NCBI GenBank assembly: GCA_020635355.1
Contig: JACJZW010000012.1
Span: forward strand, 41,914-105,913
DNA length: 64,000 nucleotides
Direction of reading: 5' to 3'
Source: Flavobacteriales bacterium
Lineage (GTDB): Bacteria; Bacteroidota; Bacteroidia; NS11-12g; UBA9320
How positions within the stretch are numbered: the first letter of the stretch is position 1; each line of letters begins with the position of its first letter. A program made the position numbers and the translations under genes. The notes beneath the pieces were generated by a model that saw only the letters and a program-made list of their open reading frames with translations, ran no database searches and was not told the origin of the DNA. Below are positions 60,588 to 64,000 of this stretch, in pieces.

Positions 60588-63476
60588 TCAATCTACCAGG
60601 ATTGGGAATCGAGCCACTTGATGTGGGAGATGGCAAATCAAGTAATAAATCCCCGGGGCCACATCAACCAGTTGAATAGCAAGCCCTCCGTCCTCATTTT
60701 CCCCAATAAATGGCACCTCCTGACCAAGTTGATTGGTCAACGTCAAATTGAGCTGATTAACCTCACCTTGCAGATGAAATGTCCCTGAATTGGGGTTTGG
60801 GAAAATTGTATACCTCAATCCATTCAATTCTTGAACACCAACCAAATCCTTGAGGGTTATCGTATCGGACACGGTTCCACAGGAATTAGTCACCCGCACC
60901 CAATAGGTTCCGAAATTGTGAATGTTTACAGATGACTGTGTTGACCCCGTACTCCATAGGTAGGTCGCGTCTTGGTGGTAGGCATTCAGAACAATGGTAA
61001 AAGGACGTTTTAAAAGCGTGTCGTTACCAATGTTTACCACCGGTGTTGTAATGATTTTAGCAAACGTGTTTACGCTATGGTTTTTGCATGCCTTGGGATG
61101 GATGATGACGGAATATGGCCCAGGCTCCGAAATAATCAGAGAGTCAGCGGTGCTGTTATCAGACCATTGGAAAGTGGCCCCTGGATGTGAAACTCGAAGG
61201 GTGTCACTCACTTGATCACAATAGAAGGAGGTATCCAACCACTGAATAGTTGGTGTGTGATCGAAGAACAGATAAATCGAGTCGGAAAGCACCATGCAGG
61301 AATTTTTCGCCACCAGGTTATATCGGCCTGTTTGAGTCGCATAAATGCCTGATCCTTTTTCATTGGTGTTCCATTGATACTGTACACCCTGGATTGATTG
61401 AACATCTCCAATAAAAAGGCTATCCAAATCACATGCGTACTGATCAGCTCCGAGATCGATACCGAAAAGTGAATCGCACTGAACCATAAAACTATCTCGA
61501 TCAAAACCACAGAAATTGCGAATCTCACCCCAATATGGGTTACTTGATTGAATTGCGAGTGCGCTCACGGAATCGTTTGTACTCCACAAATAGGTGGTAT
61601 TCTTATAACCTGGATTGTTGGTATCCGTAAGCGTAAATATGGTGGAATCCAAGCTACAAATGACGGTGTCACGTAAAGGATTTATCTTCGGGATTTGAAC
61701 CGCCATCAACTCAGTAGAATCCAAATGCCGGCACCCATCTAATGTTACCACATTAACACGAAGTAATTTTGATCCGGATGAGAGATTAAAGGTGATAGAA
61801 CTACTATCCGATGTTGCTGAACCAAATTCCCAGAACACCGATTTAATCCGTTCTTCACCGATGAATGAAATGGAGTACGTATTAAATGACGTGGCACAGA
61901 TTTCTTCATTGGTCTGAGGCAGCAGTTCAACTTTCCCGGACGTAAAAAGTGTGTCGTACTGATAGGTTATGCAGGCGTCATTGTCAGATGATTGCTCGAT
62001 CACAAATATTCCCTGCTTATAGAATACCAGGGTGTCATCCAAATAGGTGGAATGGGTTCCTCCGGATCGCACGAATCGATGATTTGCCGTGTCCTGTATA
62101 ACCTTGCCTGCGCTGTCCAAAATGCGGTATGTCACTTTCGAAGTGGTTTCTTTAATCTGTGTGCCATCAATGGAATATGTTCCGCAGGAAATTTGTTCCC
62201 TCTTGAATATGGATTTAGGTTTCTGGCGAACAAAGAGATTTACTCTGCGCATATAGGTGCCGGGGAAAGGGCAATTGTTATCGGTTGCAACCACGGTAAA
62301 CCGATATGGAGTGGATCGCGCCATTCCTGAATCCGGTTGCCATGCAAAGGTCCCGGATTGAAAGAGGGAGGTGTCATTATCGGTTGAAAAGCTATACCCT
62401 GGAATGCTTGAAAAAACCGAAATCCGAACGGTGTCTGGATCTGGCTTGGGCGCTGGAGGTGGTGGGGTATAGACTTGATCGGATGATTGGATATTTAGTT
62501 CAAAGGAATCGCCTTCACAAACACTATATGACGCATTCAAATCCAATTGGGGTAGGTTGTTGTCCAGACATTGACCCACAACCATCAGGTTCTCACGAAT
62601 GGTAATACCTACCTTTTGATACGCACCAGCTGTATCTTTTCGCCATTCGGTGACTTCTACTACCATGGGGGAAATGTCCCCGCAATTGGTAGCGGTGAAG
62701 ACGGTGAATCCATCAGTTGGGTCAATATAGAATCCACGTGGAGGAATGGTGTTGGGATTTGTGGTTCCGGATCCACCAGGATTGTACACTTTAACGGGGG
62801 TAGATGCGCTATAACCGGTATTCCAACTTGCCGAGGTGGAATAGCCGGTTTTGGGTGAGATCAGTGCATAGCTGAGGGAGTCGCCATCGGGATCATCGGC
62901 ACCGTTGTCCAGGTAGTAGGAACGATTACAGCAATATCGGAACCGGGGTTTATCCCGAAACACAGGTGAGGAGTTGGAGGCATAGATTGATGGATCCAAG
63001 GTGGTAAGCAAGATGAGGGTCTCATTAGCCGATCCGGTGTTGATGTCAGCCGGTCTGCCGGACAGATTTACTTCAAAATATAGCTGGGAACATCCGAGCA
63101 TCGATTGATATGGAGCCGCTCTAAAATCAATGGTTGTTGAATATATGTGTTCCTCCCAACCGTCCCCTGTTCCGTACGTGTTCTTTGGATTGCAGCCTGG
63201 GGTAACAGAGGGACAAATCCGCGTGATTTCCTTAATGCTTACCAAGGTGAGTGAAATATTTTGGCTGGTTGACGATGAGGAGCATTTTAACTTCGTTGCG
63301 TTGCTTGGATTAGATGCACTTACTCCACGACAATTTCGGTAAAAGGTGACGGTAACGTCAAATACAGAATCCTGCACTGCCTCATACTGAATAAAACCGC
63401 CAACCTGGTGGGAAGCGGTTCCATACATGGGACTCATCAGCCAAAGCAAAACAAAGAATAGGTAGTGATTTTTCAT
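60588..63476 (-). CDS. T9SS type A cargo protein, multi-domain
   Basis: A 962-residue secreted protein. Signal peptide FFVLLWLMSPMYGTAS, then HQVGGFIQYEAVQDSVFDVT and VTFYRNCRGVSASNPSN, the opening typical of a large Bacteroidota family of gliding-associated secreted proteins. Paired cysteines and repeated Ig/PKD-like units follow (YLWSTNDSVSALAIQSSNPY, YQWNTNEKGSGIYATQTGRY, YLWSTGSTQSSVNIHNFGTY). The terminal type A sorting domain runs from LRYTIFPNPNSGTFHLQ to ARFPILVD. Probably a surface adhesin or filament component; no enzyme motif is visible. No close operon partner. Confidence 0.85.
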   Translation of the reverse strand: MKNHYLFFVLLWLMSPMYGTASHQVGGFIQYEAVQDSVFDVTVTFYRNCRGVSASNPSNATKLKCSSSSTSQNISLTLVSIKEITRICPSVTPGCNPKNTYGTGDGWEEHIYSTTIDFRAAPYQSMLGCSQLYFEVNLSGRPADINTGSANETLILLTTLDPSIYASNSSPVFRDKPRFRYCCNRSYYLDNGADDPDGDSLSYALISPKTGYSTSASWNTGYSASTPVKVYNPGGSGTTNPNTIPPRGFYIDPTDGFTVFTATNCGDISPMVVEVTEWRKDTAGAYQKVGITIRENLMVVGQCLDNNLPQLDLNASYSVCEGDSFELNIQSSDQVYTPPPPAPKPDPDTVRISVFSSIPGYSFSTDNDTSLFQSGTFAWQPDSGMARSTPYRFTVVATDNNCPFPGTYMRRVNLFVRQKPKSIFKREQISCGTYSIDGTQIKETTSKVTYRILDSAGKVIQDTANHRFVRSGGTHSTYLDDTLVFYKQGIFVIEQSSDNDACITYQYDTLFTSGKVELLPQTNEEICATSFNTYSISFIGEERIKSVFWEFGSATSDSSSITFNLSSGSKLLRVNVVTLDGCRHLDSTELMAVQIPKINPLRDTVICSLDSTIFTLTDTNNPGYKNTTYLWSTNDSVSALAIQSSNPYWGEIRNFCGFDRDSFMVQCDSLFGIDLGADQYACDLDSLFIGDVQSIQGVQYQWNTNEKGSGIYATQTGRYNLVAKNSCMVLSDSIYLFFDHTPTIQWLDTSFYCDQVSDTLRVSHPGATFQWSDNSTADSLIISEPGPYSVIIHPKACKNHSVNTFAKIITTPVVNIGNDTLLKRPFTIVLNAYHQDATYLWSTGSTQSSVNIHNFGTYWVRVTNSCGTVSDTITLKDLVGVQELNGLRYTIFPNPNSGTFHLQGEVNQLNLTLTNQLGQEVPFIGENEDGGLAIQLVDVAPGIYYLICHLPHQVARFPILVD

Positions 63477-63621
63477 GAAGATCGATTCAATTTACAACGG
63501 GCAGATTGATCCGAATGCCTCAGGTTGCGAACGCACCTCCTGAACTTCAGATGAATCTCGTTAATTCAAAGATCGACGCCAACCCGAAAACGCTGCATAG
63601 CCCACTTCCCAAATGTGTATT

Positions 63622-64000
63622 CTACTTTCGCCCAATGGCTCTACCAACTCCAATACCCAATTTTTGGAACCACTCACGAGTGGATTCTTTGGGAATGCCG
63701 ATCCCGGGGACGTATCGTACATATCGATATTCGGCATAGCGCATATCGGAAGATCGCAAATTGAACTGTACATCAATGTACCACCGTTCGGTTTTATTCA
63801 TCCACATAAACGCGGAATACAGCCCCACGGTCTCAAACATGGAGCTGTAACGTCTGCTGTACAGGGCTGATTCAAAGTACCTGCCTGGAATGGTATAGGT
63901 GCTGATTTGATTCACCTGACCAATGGAATATTCGAATCCGAAGCGCAATCGATTGCGGCGATTACCCGTTTGACTTCGGAGGAGAAAGCAGCCTCCAAGA
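63622..64000 (-). CDS. Outer-membrane-like protein, N-terminal part outside the window
   Basis: An open frame on the minus strand enters from the right edge and stops at 63622. At least 126 residues are in the window and no start is needed within it: codons upstream of 63948 continue GGCFLLRSQTGNRRNR without a stop. It has alternating strands (RFGFEYSIGQVNQISTYTIP, MFETVGLYSAFMWMNKTERW, YIDVQFNLRSSDMRYAEYRY) like an outer-membrane barrel, ending IGVGRAIGRK. Not recognised. Between it and the 63476 start there are 145 bases without a gene. Confidence 0.6.
   Translation of the reverse strand, partial: LGGCFLLRSQTGNRRNRLRFGFEYSIGQVNQISTYTIPGRYFESALYSRRYSSMFETVGLYSAFMWMNKTERWYIDVQFNLRSSDMRYAEYRYVRYVPGIGIPKESTREWFQKLGIGVGRAIGRK

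Noticed and set aside
1..64000. CRISPR array, prophage or insertion sequence
   Set aside because: No regularly spaced direct repeats, transposase, integrase or phage structural genes were seen in reading the window.

Overview
The window comes from a Bacteroidota chromosome, most likely a Flavobacteriales-like marine or freshwater lineage; the genus cannot be read from it. The evidence is many secreted proteins with type IX secretion (T9SS) C-terminal sorting domains, a free-standing GldM C-terminal-like protein, marker families such as DUF4270 and DUF4271, promoters of the TTG-N19-TAnnTTTG type, and weak Shine-Dalgarno use. No rRNA, CRISPR array, complete insertion sequence or prophage was seen.

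Layout: (1) 1-9.6 kb: DUF4271 membrane protein, hemD, a methyltransferase, a very small lipoprotein, OsmC, a large T9SS beta-propeller cargo, a spermidine-synthase-like protein, Hsp20, an AlbA_2 protein and purQ. (2) 9.7-21.9 kb: mostly housekeeping genes on both strands: ferredoxin-type reductase, asd, DAHP synthase, DUF4270 lipoprotein, a GT5-only glycogen-synthase-like protein, panC, an HTTM protein, Fe/Mn SOD, nitroreductase, a small K+ channel, dtd, waaA. (3) 22.0-27.0 kb: a tight operon for surface-sugar precursors (DegT aminotransferase, UDP-glucose dehydrogenase, UDP-xylose synthase, hexapeptide acyltransferase, GalE). (4) 27.0-32.8 kb, minus strand: YqgE, an atypical Nramp-fold transporter, two tandem T9SS paralogues, gap. 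(5) 32.8-37.5 kb: a patchwork of a decayed tRNA-Glu copy, a GIY-YIG gene interrupted by TAG, an intact tRNA-Glu, an AT-rich orphan gene, a REP-like palindrome, a remnant T9SS sorting domain, two lipoproteins, and a small lipoprotein gene interrupted by TGA.

(6) 37.6-50.0 kb is the most unusual part. An ECF-like sigma factor and a translationally coupled single-pass TPR protein (probable anti-sigma factor or sensor) sit between two arms. The minus-strand arm has a T9SS Asp-box cargo, a signal-peptide plus C-terminal-anchor protein, a TPR-CHAT protease-like protein with the same topology, and a secreted GldM-C-like protein. The plus-strand arm has two secreted proteins sharing a cysteine-rich domain that I do not recognise. 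A 9-mer, AATGGTACA, lies in both promoter regions that open the arms. I infer one regulon acting at the cell envelope or T9SS; this is a hypothesis.

(7) 50.1-64 kb, minus strand: tyrosine catabolism (hppD, hmgA), several T9SS cargo proteins (one split by an in-frame TAA), an Rv1355c-like ThiF-nitroreductase fusion, an SPFH/NfeD pair, a PKD-like T9SS protein, and an outer-membrane-like gene running off the window. Three genes are interrupted by single in-frame stops, one each of TAG, TGA and TAA, so scattered nonsense mutations or sequencing errors fit better than recoding.
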